Below, piece after piece: positions 13,901 to 27,600 of a stretch of DNA of 64,000 nt. The notes under the pieces were generated by a model. It had not been told where the DNA came from and searched no databases. It saw only the letters and a list, made by a program, of their open reading frames with translations. The stretch's first letter is position 1. Each line of letters opens with the position of its first letter. Source of the stretch: Carya illinoinensis (lineage: Eukaryota > Streptophyta > Magnoliopsida > Fagales > Juglandaceae); the NCBI RefSeq assembly GCF_018687715.1, contig NC_056760.1:29637001-29701000 (forward strand), given 5' to 3'. Made by a program: the position numbers and the translations under genes.

Positions 13901-16900
13901 CACAATTCAGATGAGATAAGATGAAATGAAATGTTTGTTGAAAGTTGAATAAAATATTATTATAATATAATTTTTTAATATTAGTTTTGTTTAAGGATTT
14001 AAAAAGGTTGAATTTTTTATTATATTTTGTGTGGGGATTTGAAAAAATTGTAATGATGAGATGAGATGAGATAGTTTAGGTTTCAGTAAACAAACGAGAG
14101 TTTACTTACCAAAGAGAGGATTTTAAATAAAAGAGATGGATGTAAAATCAGGAAAAAAAAGCCCCATTACTAACTACAGCAATTCACTAAAGCACGAAGA
14201 TCGATGATAAGAGAACTTTCTACTGAAATTCTCTAAGTGAAAATTGATAACGAGAACTTTCACACTTGTACAGTATTGCTCATGCCAAGGATATTTTGGT
14301 TGCAGGCCATTTGGAGATATCCTGTGATTTGGCTCGATGATATGTAAGCTTTATCAGAGTGGTTGAAGACAGGGAGCTAGATGCCTTGTTTATTCCATTC
14401 GCTAGTTTGGAACGAGGAGACGAAGGCACACTTTTATGTACCCTTTTGAGAGAGGGATGTTCAATCTTCATCATTCCTATAATTTCCTCATCTCTCATAA
14501 TAACAATACCAATCCTTGGAACGGTATTTGGCAGACTAAGGGATTGTTTGGAAGATGGGATGGTTTCATCTCATCCCATCTAATCTCATTTCTTTGCCAA
14601 CCATCACTCAAACTCAATTTCAAATCTTCTACTTTTTCATCTAATCATTACATCTTTCACAAACTTCCAAACAAAACATAATTGTTCTAATTGTGGCGTG
14701 AATTTCAAGATCAACAGTCCCAGTTGGAAGTAACATCCTAATTGTTCTAACCACAAATAAAACCACCATCTTGGTTAAGGAAAGTGGAATAAATAAGGAA
14801 AGATTTCAGGATCTTGGTAGAGAACCATAGGGGCTATATCAAAACATAAGTTAAGTGACTCAGGTATGGTTCACACAAGAAACACTTTCAGGTTTAAGTG
14901 GGTTGTAACGACCCCATGAAAGCCCAAGCCATTTATGGGCTTATATTCCAAAAGGACCGTTCAACATGCTTCTTTTGAATGGAAGCTGTGGCGTGAATTT
15001 TCAGAAGATCACCAATCCCAGTTGGAAGTAACATCATAATTGTTCTAAACACAAATGAAAACACTATCTTGGTCATCGAAAGTGGAAAAACTCAAGCAAA
15101 GATTTTCAGGATCTTGGTAGAGAACTGTAGGGGTTCACACAAGAAACACTATTGGGTTTAAGCGGGTTGTAGTGACCCAATGAAAGCCCAAGCCAACAAT
15201 GGGCTTATACTCCAAAAGAACTAGTCAATCATACAATTGGAATCATTATAGATCACAAGAACTCCCTCCCAAGCATTGTGTCACCACTCTTACACCACAT
15301 ATCAAGGGTGTCATCATCTCTCCTGCTTAAATCCATGAAGTCCTTGTCAAACCATTCCGTGTTAGGTGGCACAGCTCAAGTTCTAAGCTTTTGGTTGGGA
15401 TTGACTTTGATACCATCTATAAGAACCCAAAGAATGCCCATGCCACGTTTGAGCTTATACTCCAAAGGGACTAATCAATGTTACAATAGGAGCTTCTTGA
15501 AATTATTATAAATAGTAAGAACTTCACCCTCCCAACTAACGTGGAATCCCATTCACCACACTCTTATACTATATATCCAGAGTATTATACAATTAAACAT
15601 GGGTCCGAGGGTGTTACACAATTATATGTGGGTCTAGCTTCAAAGGCTCCAAAAATCTTGGTCAGAGACACCATTGTAACTATCACATAAAATACACACA
15701 CGCACACACACATGCATATAAAAAATTCAGTAAACTCCAAATGAAGTTAGCTTCTCCAAAGCTGGCAGACTTTTGTGCTTAACAGGTTAATGACCTCTAT
15801 CCCTTAAATTTTGTAGTTCACGGAATTCACTTTATACAATGGAGCTGTATGCATGCAACCTGAAATGTGTATAAGAAGCGCATATGAAATTTAAAGATTG
15901 TAGCTACGTTGTACATCAATGTGGACATTCCATCAACAAACAATTTGACTTTAGTTGTTGTACATCAATGTGGTCATACCATCAACAAACATTTTGACTT
16001 TAATTGGTAAAAATAACACGTCATGCGTACCTTCTCAATGTAACTGCCAGTTCAATACACAGCTGGTAATCATCAATATTGGAGTTATCGAGTAGTTGCT
16101 CCAGAAACCGTGCATCTTCTGCATTTCTAGATAAATCTTCACTCACTCCATCAGGAGGGGGAAAGCCACGTGCTAATGGAAGAAGAGGCACAAGGGCAGC
16201 AAAACTATGGGTCACACTCTGCCTGACACACTGATCACAATCACTCATACACTTCAGGAGAGGAACAACTAACAAAGGAGCATAAGGGACCAGCTCCACA
16301 CCCAATCCCTGAACAAGCAAACTAATGAGCATGCCGGCTCCCTGTCTGGCATGCACCGAAGTCATGTCCTCTAACATAGGAATGGCTTCTTTAACTACAG
16401 CACCCATCACATCTTTAGTCATTGACTTGGCCATTGAAGTGATGCACCTAGAAGCAGCTAATCTAACAGCAATGTGAGAATGGCGAACACATTTAAAAAT
16501 GCAAGGGAGAAGAGTGAGCAGTTTTGGTTTCAATGCCTCATTTAGCAAAGGAGCAACAGAACGTACTACCTGCAAATCAGAAATGATATAATTCAATAAT
16601 TAAGACCAATACCATGAGCCATAACTAGTGCATTGCATGTGGACCAGCAGGGGGGGAGGGGGTCGACAAATGATTCACTTAGGCAATGGCAGGCATCAAG
16701 AATTAGTAAACATTACAACCCTCACTAAACCCGCACTGCTTATGATGACAACCATAGATAACATAAACAGCTACTGTTGAACGGAAAAAAAAAAAAAAAA
16801 AAAAAGCCACAGGCTTGCACATGATACTCTTTCATGATGGAAGTCTAAAGTAATAGTAGTCTATAATAGCTTGGTAAATACATAATTAGATAAAACAGAT

Positions 16901-19900
16901 TGATCATCTCAGGGATTAGAGCCCTGCTAATGGCTGCCAGGATAAATGTGGAGCCTAGTCTGAGCAACTAGCAAAGGAACCCAACCTAGCAGAGGGAGGC
17001 CCAACTGGGCCCCACCTCTCTCTCTCTCTCCTCAATGTCACCATCCCGTTGCCCAAAGCAATGGCAGGGGACCCCGATCCTTAAGAGAGGACCATACATT
17101 TGAAGAAAAATTAAGGTCCACCGAACAAGCTGAAAGGGAAATATATGCAAGAATAGAATGAAACTAGGCAATGCTCAAGTACACAAGAAGTATACAAAGT
17201 GAGACACCAAATTACATTCTAGTAAACTAAAAAGAAGATAAAAACTCATGAACATTCCCACCCTTCAAAACAATAGCAGAAAACCATTGGAAAAAGAGAG
17301 AACACAAAAAAATTCCAACTTTTCCACCCTACACGCTCCTTGTTGTTAAAGCACCTATCATTCGTTTCCTACCATAGACACCACATTAAGCACGAAGGTA
17401 TCATCTGCCACACTGCTGCCAGTTGAGCGCTATTGTGAGGCCTATTCCAGCATGCTAGTAGATCCACTACACTCTTAGGCATCACCAAACTCAGCCCAGC
17501 TCTACGAAGGATACCAGCCCATACCTCCCCAGCCACCTCACAATGTAAAAGCAAATGATCTATCGATTCCCCACTCCTTTTGCACATGTAGCACCACTCC
17601 ATGAGAATCATGCCTTGCTTTCTTAGATGATCAACCGTTAGAATCTTCCCATGTGCAGCTGTCCAGGTAAAGAAAGCAACCTTAGATGGTACTAAAACCT
17701 TCCATATACTCTTTGACGGAAAGAACGTGGGCTGTTGGATTGTCAAAACCTTGTAAAAAGATTTAATAGTGAACTTTTTTCTCCGTGTGAGTCCACAACA
17801 AAAGGTCACCCCCATGCCTCCCAGCTTTGCTGAATACAAATAACCGAAAAAAACTGCAAGCTCTTAAAGTTCCCAGTCCTGAGCATTTCTTGTAAAAGTG
17901 ACATTCCAAGTTACCGTCCCATTGGCACGACATAGTACTGAAATTGGGGCCTGCTTATTTCCAGCTGAGTTAAAAACCGCTGGAAAAATAGTGCAAAGAG
18001 GGCTCTCTCCACTCCATACATCAAACCAAAAGTGGGTTCGTGCTCCATCACGCAACCTCAAACTTGAGATATTTTTCAAAAGTGTTCCACCCCTTTCTTA
18101 TGAATTTTCCTAGGCTTACTCTATAAGACCCCCCTACCCTCTTTAGAAAACCATCCCCCCATGCACAACCATACTTGTGATCAATAACCTCTCTCTACAA
18201 TGAGTTCCTTTCCATTTGGTAACTCCATAGCCACTTCCCTAATAGTGCCTAGTTAAAAACACAGGAGGTAAATTTTAATAAGTAAGAGGTAAATTTCATT
18301 GATATGAATGAAAAAGGCAAAGCCCATGTACACAAGAAGTATACAAAAGAACGCCTAAATACATTCTAGAATTGCTAAATTAAGGATAAGAAGTCATGAA
18401 CATTGTTTCCATTAAGCACAATGGCTGAAAACCAAAGCAATAATGTGTACAAAAAAAATCCTGAAACTCTGTCATTGTGCGCTCCCTATCTTCAAAGCAC
18501 CGCGCCATTCCTTTCCGACCAAGTAAACCACATAATGCCTTGAATCTCCTTCCAACAAGCAAGTAAATCAACCACCCTCAATGGCATTACCCAAGCTACT
18601 CTTCTAAAGATCTCATCCTACAGCACTCTTGTCACCTCACAATGCAATAATAAGTGATCCACTGATTCTCCATGTTTTTTGCACAAATATCACCAATCCA
18701 TCACAATGAGCCCCCTCTTCCTTAAGTTGTCCATGGTCAAAATATTCTCAAGAGCAGCAATCCATATGGAAAAAAACTACTTGGGAAGGCACACAAGACC
18801 AAAAAATACTTTTCCATGGACAGAGTACATTACCTTATAATGCCAATATTTTGTAATACGCCTTAACTGAAAACTTCTTGCTGCCATTGGACCTCCACTG
18901 TATCCTATCCCACCCCTGTGCCGTTATATTTCCTGTGGAGTATATCAATCTGAAAAATTCTGAAACGGTATGCAATTCCCAATCATGAATATCCCTATGA
19001 AATAGGCCATTCTACTGGTGAGAACCATGAGAAAATGAAAGCAAATCCACCATAAAAGCATCCGTGTTAACTGCAATACTATAGAGAGCTCGGAAGGCTC
19101 TATCAAGAGCGTGATCTCCACACCAAACATCATGAAAAAACCTGATTCTGGTAATACTCTCTCCAACCACAAAATGGATATGGTTTTCGAAACACTACCA
19201 ACCCCTCCTAATAAATTTCCACAAGCCCACGCCATCTCCCCCCCCAACAAAAAAAAAAAGTAACACCAACCCCCCCAAGCACTTCCGTGTCTAAAGTACT
19301 TCCTTCCACAGCGAATCCCCCTCCAAGTGGTACCTCCATAACCATTTCCCCCGACAGAGCTTTATTGAAAGTCCTCCAAGTGGTACCTCCATAACTATAT
19401 TTTTTTTTATAAGTTTTACAATGTATTAATTTCTTACATTTTAGGATTTTTTTTCCCACTTTGACATCAAAATTCAAATAGTTGATGAAGGATTCATGGG
19501 ACTGAACCCCTTAATATTGAGGTTTAGTTTGGTTGAGCAAATAAAAAATCAAGGCTCCAGGTTCCACTTGTGCATTATGGTGCGTCCCGGACAGCCTTGA
19601 AAGTTTTCTAAGCGCAACAGAACAATACAGCAGTCATACGCTAGTGAGGCATCAAAAGCCACTTGTAAATCCCAAATCATGAGCGTGCAAATCTTCAACA
19701 TGCTAAAAAAATAACTCTAGAAACAATCACTTGAGGTATGGAAATTTAAAAACACTAAAAATGCTGAAAAATATTGAAGACAAATGAACCTTTCACAGAT
19801 TCTCTAAGAAGCTCATGTACACAGGAAGTATACAAAAGAAGCACCTAATTACATTCTAGAAAGCTGAAAAGAAAACAAAAACTCATGAGCATTCACTCCC

Positions 19901-22900
19901 TTAAGAACAATAGCCAAAAACCACTGCAACAAAGAAGACAAGCAATTTCCAGATACCCTCAACAGTTCGCTCCTTGTTGTTAAAGCACCTCTCGTTCCTT
20001 TCCATCCATAAACACCACATTATGCACAAAGGAATTATCCTCCACACCACTGCCAACTGAGAGCTACTATGCTGCCTATTCCAACATGCTAGTAGATCCG
20101 CCACTCTCATTGGCATAACCCAACTCAACCCAGCTCTACTAAGAACACCAACCCATAACTCCGTATCAACCTCACAATGTAAGAGTAAATGATCAATTGA
20201 TTCACCATTTTGCGTACACATGAAGCACCACTCCATAACAATCATGCCATGTTTCCTCAAATTGTCAACTGTCAAAATCTTCCTGAGTGCGGCTGTCCAA
20301 GTAAAAAAGGCAACTTTAGAAGGCACAAAGCCCTCCAAATACTCATTCCACGGAAAAGAGAATTGCTGCTAAACAGACAACACCTTATAATAAGATTTAA
20401 CTGAAAACTTTTTGCTCCCCAAGTGTTTTCACAGCATTCAATCCCTCTCATTTCCTCCTATATTAAGAAAATACAAGAAACTGAAAAAATCTGCATTCTC
20501 ATCAAGTTCCCAATCCTGTACATTTCTAGTGAAAATAACATTCCAATGCACTGTCCCATTAGCACGACTCAACATCTCTGAAACAGCAGCCTGCTGATTT
20601 CCAACCATGCTGAAAACGACCGAACCAAAAAAGAATTCTTGCACCCTCTCCAACCTCAAAACTTAATATGTTTTACAAAACTGCCCCGTCCCTTTCTAAT
20701 ATATTTCCTTATGCACACACCATAAGACCCCCTACCTCCTTAGAGCACCATCCCCCCCACCCCCCAACACCAAAAAAAAAAAAAAAATCACATCCATACT
20801 TTCGATCAATAACCTCTCTCCAAAACAAATCCTCTTCCATTTGATACCTCCACAACCACTTCCCTAACAGTGCCTTATTAAAATTAACCAAATTTTGCAC
20901 CCCCAATGCTCTATTCACAATTGGACAGCACACCCTATGCCAACTCACAAGATGAAATTTATTCTCCTCTCCCATGCCACCCCACAACAATGTCTAAACA
21001 ACTTCTCAATCTGGTTTCCCACAGCAATCGATAATGGGAATAAAGAAATATAATAAGTGGGAAGATTGGAAAGGGTGATTTTAATAAGGGTAATTAATCT
21101 TCCCCCTTTTGAGAGGTATAGCCATTTTCAACCTGACAATCTTTTCTCAACCTTTTCAAAAACTCCATCCCCATATATTTTTTGCTTTGAACGATGCCCC
21201 CAACAGAAGCCCAAGATAATATTCCTCACATCACCCACCAGTACCAATTCCAACTTGCCCAAGTTCACCTTGAGGCCCAAGACAGCTTCAAAGCACAATA
21301 ATACAGTCCTTATAGCTTGAATCTGTCCACTTTCAGCATCACAAGAAATGAGTGTCATCCGCAAATAATAAGTGGGAAATTGAAATAGCACCTTTGTTAT
21401 TATTATTGACGGACATAATTTCTTCTCACACTATATCCCAACACTCTTGAAAAAAAGTCACAGATAAACCATCTGAACCTGGAGCTTTATCTTTACACAT
21501 TCCACTCACCACCTAATACACCTCATTTCCTTCAAACGGCCTCTCCAACCAGCTTGCTACACAGAAATCCAGCTGATCAAAATTCAGACCATCCAGCTTA
21601 GGATGCCACTCCCCTATCTCGGTTAGAAGATCTTTATAACACTGAACAATGTGATCTTGAATCTCATCAAGGGAATGAAGCACATTGGTACTGGAAAGAA
21701 GTACCTCAATGGCATTATTGCACCTATGTGAATTAGCCATCTTGTGAAAAAACTTAGTGCATCTATCCCATCCTCTCCCCCCCTTCCCTTCTCTCCCTTC
21801 CCTCTCTCCTTCTTTTCTTTCAACCAAAGTACCCTTGATTTTTGCCTCCAAGAAATTTCTTCCATCAACAAAACCTTCTCAACTTCAGTCACCACCTCAT
21901 TCTTCCTTAACAAGGACTCCTCATTTTCCTCCCCATCCTCCAAAGCGTGCAACTCATCCCAAGGCATATTTTTCTGCACTTCAGTATGCCTAAAGACTTC
22001 ATTATTCCACTTCTTTAAATCAAACTTTAGAGCTTTGAGTTTACCTGCCAATATACAACTAGGAGTTCCAAAAAGGAATAAGAGGCCCACCAATTCCTTA
22101 CCTTCTCCACAAATCCATCAGCTGCAAGCCACATATTCTCTCAAATTTGAAATAATGCATACCCCCATGTAAGCCACCACAGTCAAGCAAAATGGGAAAA
22201 TGATTAGAACAAACACGTGGCAACCTCTTCTGACATAAATCCGGATAATGAGTCTCCCAGGAAGGAGAGACTAGAAATCTATCCAACCTTGACCACCATC
22301 TACTATTATACCATGTATATACTCCCCCTACCAATGGAAGATCCACAAGATTCAGATAATAAAAAATCAGCTCCGAAAAATCTTCCATAGCCACAGACAA
22401 AATAGATGCACCCGCCCTCTCACTAGGAAACCAAACAATATTAAAATCCCCATGCAAACACTATCAATCTTAATCCCCACGCAAATCCCACAAGTAATAC
22501 AGACCTGCCAGCACCTCCCACAAAAAACTTCTATACCTATCCATATTAGGCCCATACACACCCGCAAAAGCCCACCTCCACCCATCCTCAATATTTTTAA
22601 AAGAACCAGCCATAGAATAATTCCCAATACATTCCTCTACTAACTCCACCACTCTCTTATCCCACATCAACAACACACCTCCTGAAGCACCCAATGAAGC
22701 AAGATAACTCCAACCCACAAAAGAACATCCCCACAAACTACGAATGATGTTTCTATCAATAAAAGTCAACTTAGTTTCTTGAAGACAATTTTTCCAGTTA
22801 CGAAGCAGGGATCTAATACGGAGACGCTTGTTGACATCATTAATCCCCCTTACAGTCCAAGAGAGAATTTTAGGCTTCATTTGATGACCAAGACCACCTC

Positions 22901-24622
22901 CCTTTCAGCCTGTCCCTCCCCACACTTCCGTCCTTATTATCATAATTAATGGAGCGTTTTAATCATTTCAACTCCCTGTCCTTTTTTGCGGCAGACTTCA
23001 AAGCCATTGATCTTCCTACTTCAATAGCAACAAGAAGAGCCTTAAACTACTCTTCAAACCCTTCACATGACATCCCCACACATGCCTTCTTCAACCTTTT
23101 TTAAAACCCAATCCGAGGCATTTCTGGTGGAAGCATGAGGCAGGAGGGTACGTATAGGAGTCAGGCTACCCACATCCTCATCGAAGCTTTCCCCCTCATA
23201 TAATTCCAATTGTAAATTGGGCTCAACCACATTCCCTCCAGGAGATTACTCCTGCTGTAAATCTCCAAAAATACCCAAAACCGAGCTATTGTCCATCTCA
23301 AGAAGCAGATTTTCAACTGGATGAAGAGGCTTTAATAACAAAGGAACTGAGTCCAACAAATGCACTCCATTAACCAGAGGATCCAAAGAAATGAACGGAT
23401 TAAAAACTTCTCTACTCACCAAATCCTTTACTGCATCCCATACCACTATTTTGCCCTCTTCCACCTCTGGCGGCAACAACATTTCCGACACACAACTAGA
23501 GGAGTCGCTAGTGACCAGCGAAATAGTTTGTGCAACCTCTGAGACCATCGGATCAAGTAGTGGCGCCGTCGTGCTAGACTCACCTGGGACTCCTGATACG
23601 CCGATATAACTAATACCATTAGTTCAAGTCTTAGCCTTCCACACTGTTTAGGGCTTTTAACAAGGCCCGGCCAATTCACTATATTTTTACACTTCAAACT
23701 ATCATCCCTCTTATGCCCAAACCCGAAGCCTACCCACCCTTCATAACACCCTTCTGAGTATCCAATCCCTTATTACCTTTAGAGCCCGTAGGGCCCAAGC
23801 CCAATTTAACCCACTTCGGCGTAAGATCCAAATTAGATTTCATATCCATTAACGCATCGTACATGGCCTTCAGCGAGAAATCCTTCCCATCCCCTGGCGA
23901 GCCTTCATGAGAATTCAGACCATCATCACCCTTGAGAATATGAATAGGCTCCTGCAATGATTGCCATCCTGAATGCAAGATCTTCCAACCAAACTTCCAC
24001 CGGACCTCCCTACTTTCCTCCATACATGGTAGCGGCATCTTCAAAACCTCTACAAAGGTCCCCTTCCGTCCCTCTTCAACATAAGACTGTGATGCAACCT
24101 TCTCAGGTACTCTATGTTTAACATCCAAAACAGAGGAAGAAGAAACAGCCACTCTCAAGGATTCTTCAAACCTCCTCCACCCCTCTCGCCCTTTGGCCCT
24201 TCTGGAACAAGGATGAAGCCACGCCTTCTTTCTTGTCCATACTCCAACAAAGACAGAAACCTGCCATAACTATTGTGACATCTTTGAACCGCCAACACTT
24301 GATTCCCTTTCCTTCGAGTTTTTTAAAACTCCAAAGAGCCAAGGAGCTCCCACCACAGATGCCAACCATTCCATAGCAGCAACATCAACAATGGAAATCA
24401 ACTTAGTGACCCCCTACGACTGCTCTCAATGATTCTCCACCACTGCGAATTTCTTTTTTAAGCTCAAAGAGCTCCTGACACATCCATCAAACAAAACAGT
24501 ACCAAGAACAGCCCAGAAAACAACGAAAAAAAGAGAGAAAAGAATAGAAGAAATGAATATTGAAATGAAAAGAAACAGCAATTTAGAAGAAGAAAAAAAG
24601 ATGAAGATTAAAATAATCGTAC

Positions 24623-24667
<45 letters not shown>

Positions 24668-27600
24668 GCTAAGAGATGTTGCAAGGTAAGTAAAACAAAG
24701 AAGGATTTCCATGTGCATTATATTTACCCAAATTAATTGGTAATCCCACCTGTGGTAGTGGCACAAAAAGAAAGATTCATAGTGGACACTAATAGATAGT
24801 GACTCGTGTGCATATTTAGAACCTAGTTTCATATGCATCCTTAGTATCAGACACAGGGACAACAGACTACACTAGCGACTCATAATATCCAGTGCATAAA
24901 TGCTGATAGCCAGATACTTACGCAGATGAAAGGTTTTTAGATACAAAACTACCCTGGCAACAATAAAATCGTTCTCTCTACATGCTCAGATATCATAATA
25001 CTAAAAAACTTTAAGCAATGAAAGAAGCAAAATACAACGATAATAATAACCTGGATATTATTTATCAAGATCTGAGGATCTTTGATGGATTCAGTAGCTA
25101 GCATAACTTGCTTGTCATCCTCATTACTGTGAGGCTTAAGAACTTCAGTAAGGCAGTCCCACAGTTTGGGAAGCTTATCAAATAATGAAGCACCGAACTT
25201 CTCACAGAGATGCCTTAATGCAGCTTCAGACCCACGTCTGCTAATAAAGCCCTCAACCCTTGACCGATCTTCACTACCAGCCAGCATTTGAACTTTTGAC
25301 TTCTGTTTGGCCATACTAGTTCCGAAATATAAGAGACCTTGATCATTGATTAACTCTATGGAACTGATGTCTCCTGCTTGAGGAGTCTCACCAGGATCCA
25401 TGCAGGTTAAACTACAAATATTCTTGATTAACTTGTCGTTTGGGCTGGGTCTACGTGCAACACAATGACAAATAAGCTCCGCTAGTGCCTCAGCGGCCTT
25501 CTGCTGCAGTAGTTCCTCCTTCAGAAAGCACACAAGACAGATTAGAAGCAACCAAAAGATGCCAGTGCACCATCAAAATAGCATTCACAACCAACATACT
25601 ACCTGCTCTCTTTTTATTGAAGCCATCAAAGGCAAAATAATAGGATTAAGTCGTGCAGGGAGCTCTGACATCCACACAACTGAAGCAGCAACTAAGGCAG
25701 AGACAGTAACATGCAGATTACTCTGCCAATTATTCCAAAAAAATGTAAGAATTGAGCATGTCATATAATAAAAGTAGAAAAATATTGGTTCTTCTGAGAA
25801 ATCAAACTTTAAAACTGACTTAAAAATCTAACAGGGTTACATGTTAATCAAAATATGTGTGAAATGAGTGATCACAAAAGATACACCCTGTAGTTTAGAT
25901 TGAGAATTTGACAATTCCAAAGTTACAGCAGCAAGAAATACATACCTGAACACATTTCAAATATCCTGAAGTTGTCATAAGTCGTTGTTTTGACGACTCC
26001 ACATCGTCAACAATGTTCCCTCCCAGACATTCATTCCCAACATTCTCATTATGCATGGTTGGAACTTTTGATGCAAAATTGATTGCATCATCAGCACTCA
26101 AGATTTCCAAATCAACATTAATAGTAGTCAACAAATCTTTAAAAATATCAGATGATTCAATAGCACGTAACAGTTGGGTAGCTTCACCACGCATCTTAGA
26201 ATATGTTCTTGAAAGCTCGGCATAAGGAAGAAGTGAATCTTTTGTAGGAAATGCAGGGTTAGAGCATGCCAACAAATCCAACAACCTTTCTTTGAGATGA
26301 CTGGGAAAATTAGGTGAGATTTCTGGGATTCCACAGACACCCCTGTTTCTTATTTCTTTAAACCAGGAAATAAGAACAATAGAAGCTACCTGATGGATTA
26401 TAGAAAGAGTTAAAATATGAACAGAAGAGTAGAGGGAAAGGGGCAAACTTGAATCTCAGTTCAGACACAAAAAGTACAACTAGTACCTGTCGCTGGACCC
26501 CAGAAGAAGAGGTAAGAGCATTCCACAGTGGATCAATAACATATTGAACAGACCCCTGCTGCAACTTAGAAGCGAAAGTTCCCAATGCTGTCGCTGTAAC
26601 CACTCGGGTATGAGTTACTGACATTTCCACATCAGCACCAACGATTATCTTAACAGAATCGGTAGGAGTCTCCCCAATTCTTTCTTGTGGAATAGTTCCA
26701 CATCCAGATTCCAAGCTGATGTTTCTAGAGGACTCATTTTCAAGTTTCACAGCTCTCATTTTGGCTGCTGCTCTAAAATGACTCTTTCGAGGAAGGGCAA
26801 TGGGCCAAAACATTTTTGAAGAATCTAATGCTGAACCGTATGGAGTTGTTGCAAGTTCTATCCAAGAAGACATATATAATCTTGCAGCAGTTTCCAAGTC
26901 CCCCACTGGGCACTGGCATTAATAAAAAAGAGAAAAAATATTAAGAAAGAAAATGCAAAAAGTTAAGAAATAAACGTCAGAAAGAGGTAACTCATTCACT
27001 CCACAAGCATTGCTAAGAAATAATAGCAAAATAGATAAATTAGTTCCTAGAATTAGAAAACATTTTCTGCAAACTAACAATTTACATTAAAACAATTCTG
27101 AAAAAATATAATATAATAGTTTCTACTTAGAACTGGAAATTTTGCTGTAAGAAATTAGATTCATCCTTATTACAGTTAAAGAGAGTTCCATCTTGAATAA
27201 GTCCATCTGGAAATCTTTCCATCAGTTACATTTAGAGAATCAGTGGAGGGAACAGATTTCAAAATATAATATAGGATGCAGCTAATGGATCCTGAAGTTC
27301 AATATTTATCCATTTCAGAATTATGTACAAACAACTTCAAAGAATGCATGTTTTCTCTGAAACCCCAAGCATGAAATAATGGTATACTTAATGATCTTCT
27401 ATGAGTTTCATCCACCGATTACAAATTATCTGGTTATTAAGTTCGCACAGGCTTTTAAGTAGGTTGCAAACCATGCCCATGCTAATGGTCAATGGACGGG
27501 CATGGGATGAGCTCAAAATCAAACATCCTGAATTCGATTCCTCATTAGAAAATCCCTCAGGTTACTGGATACACCATTCTAAAGGGTGTGTTGTATTTGG

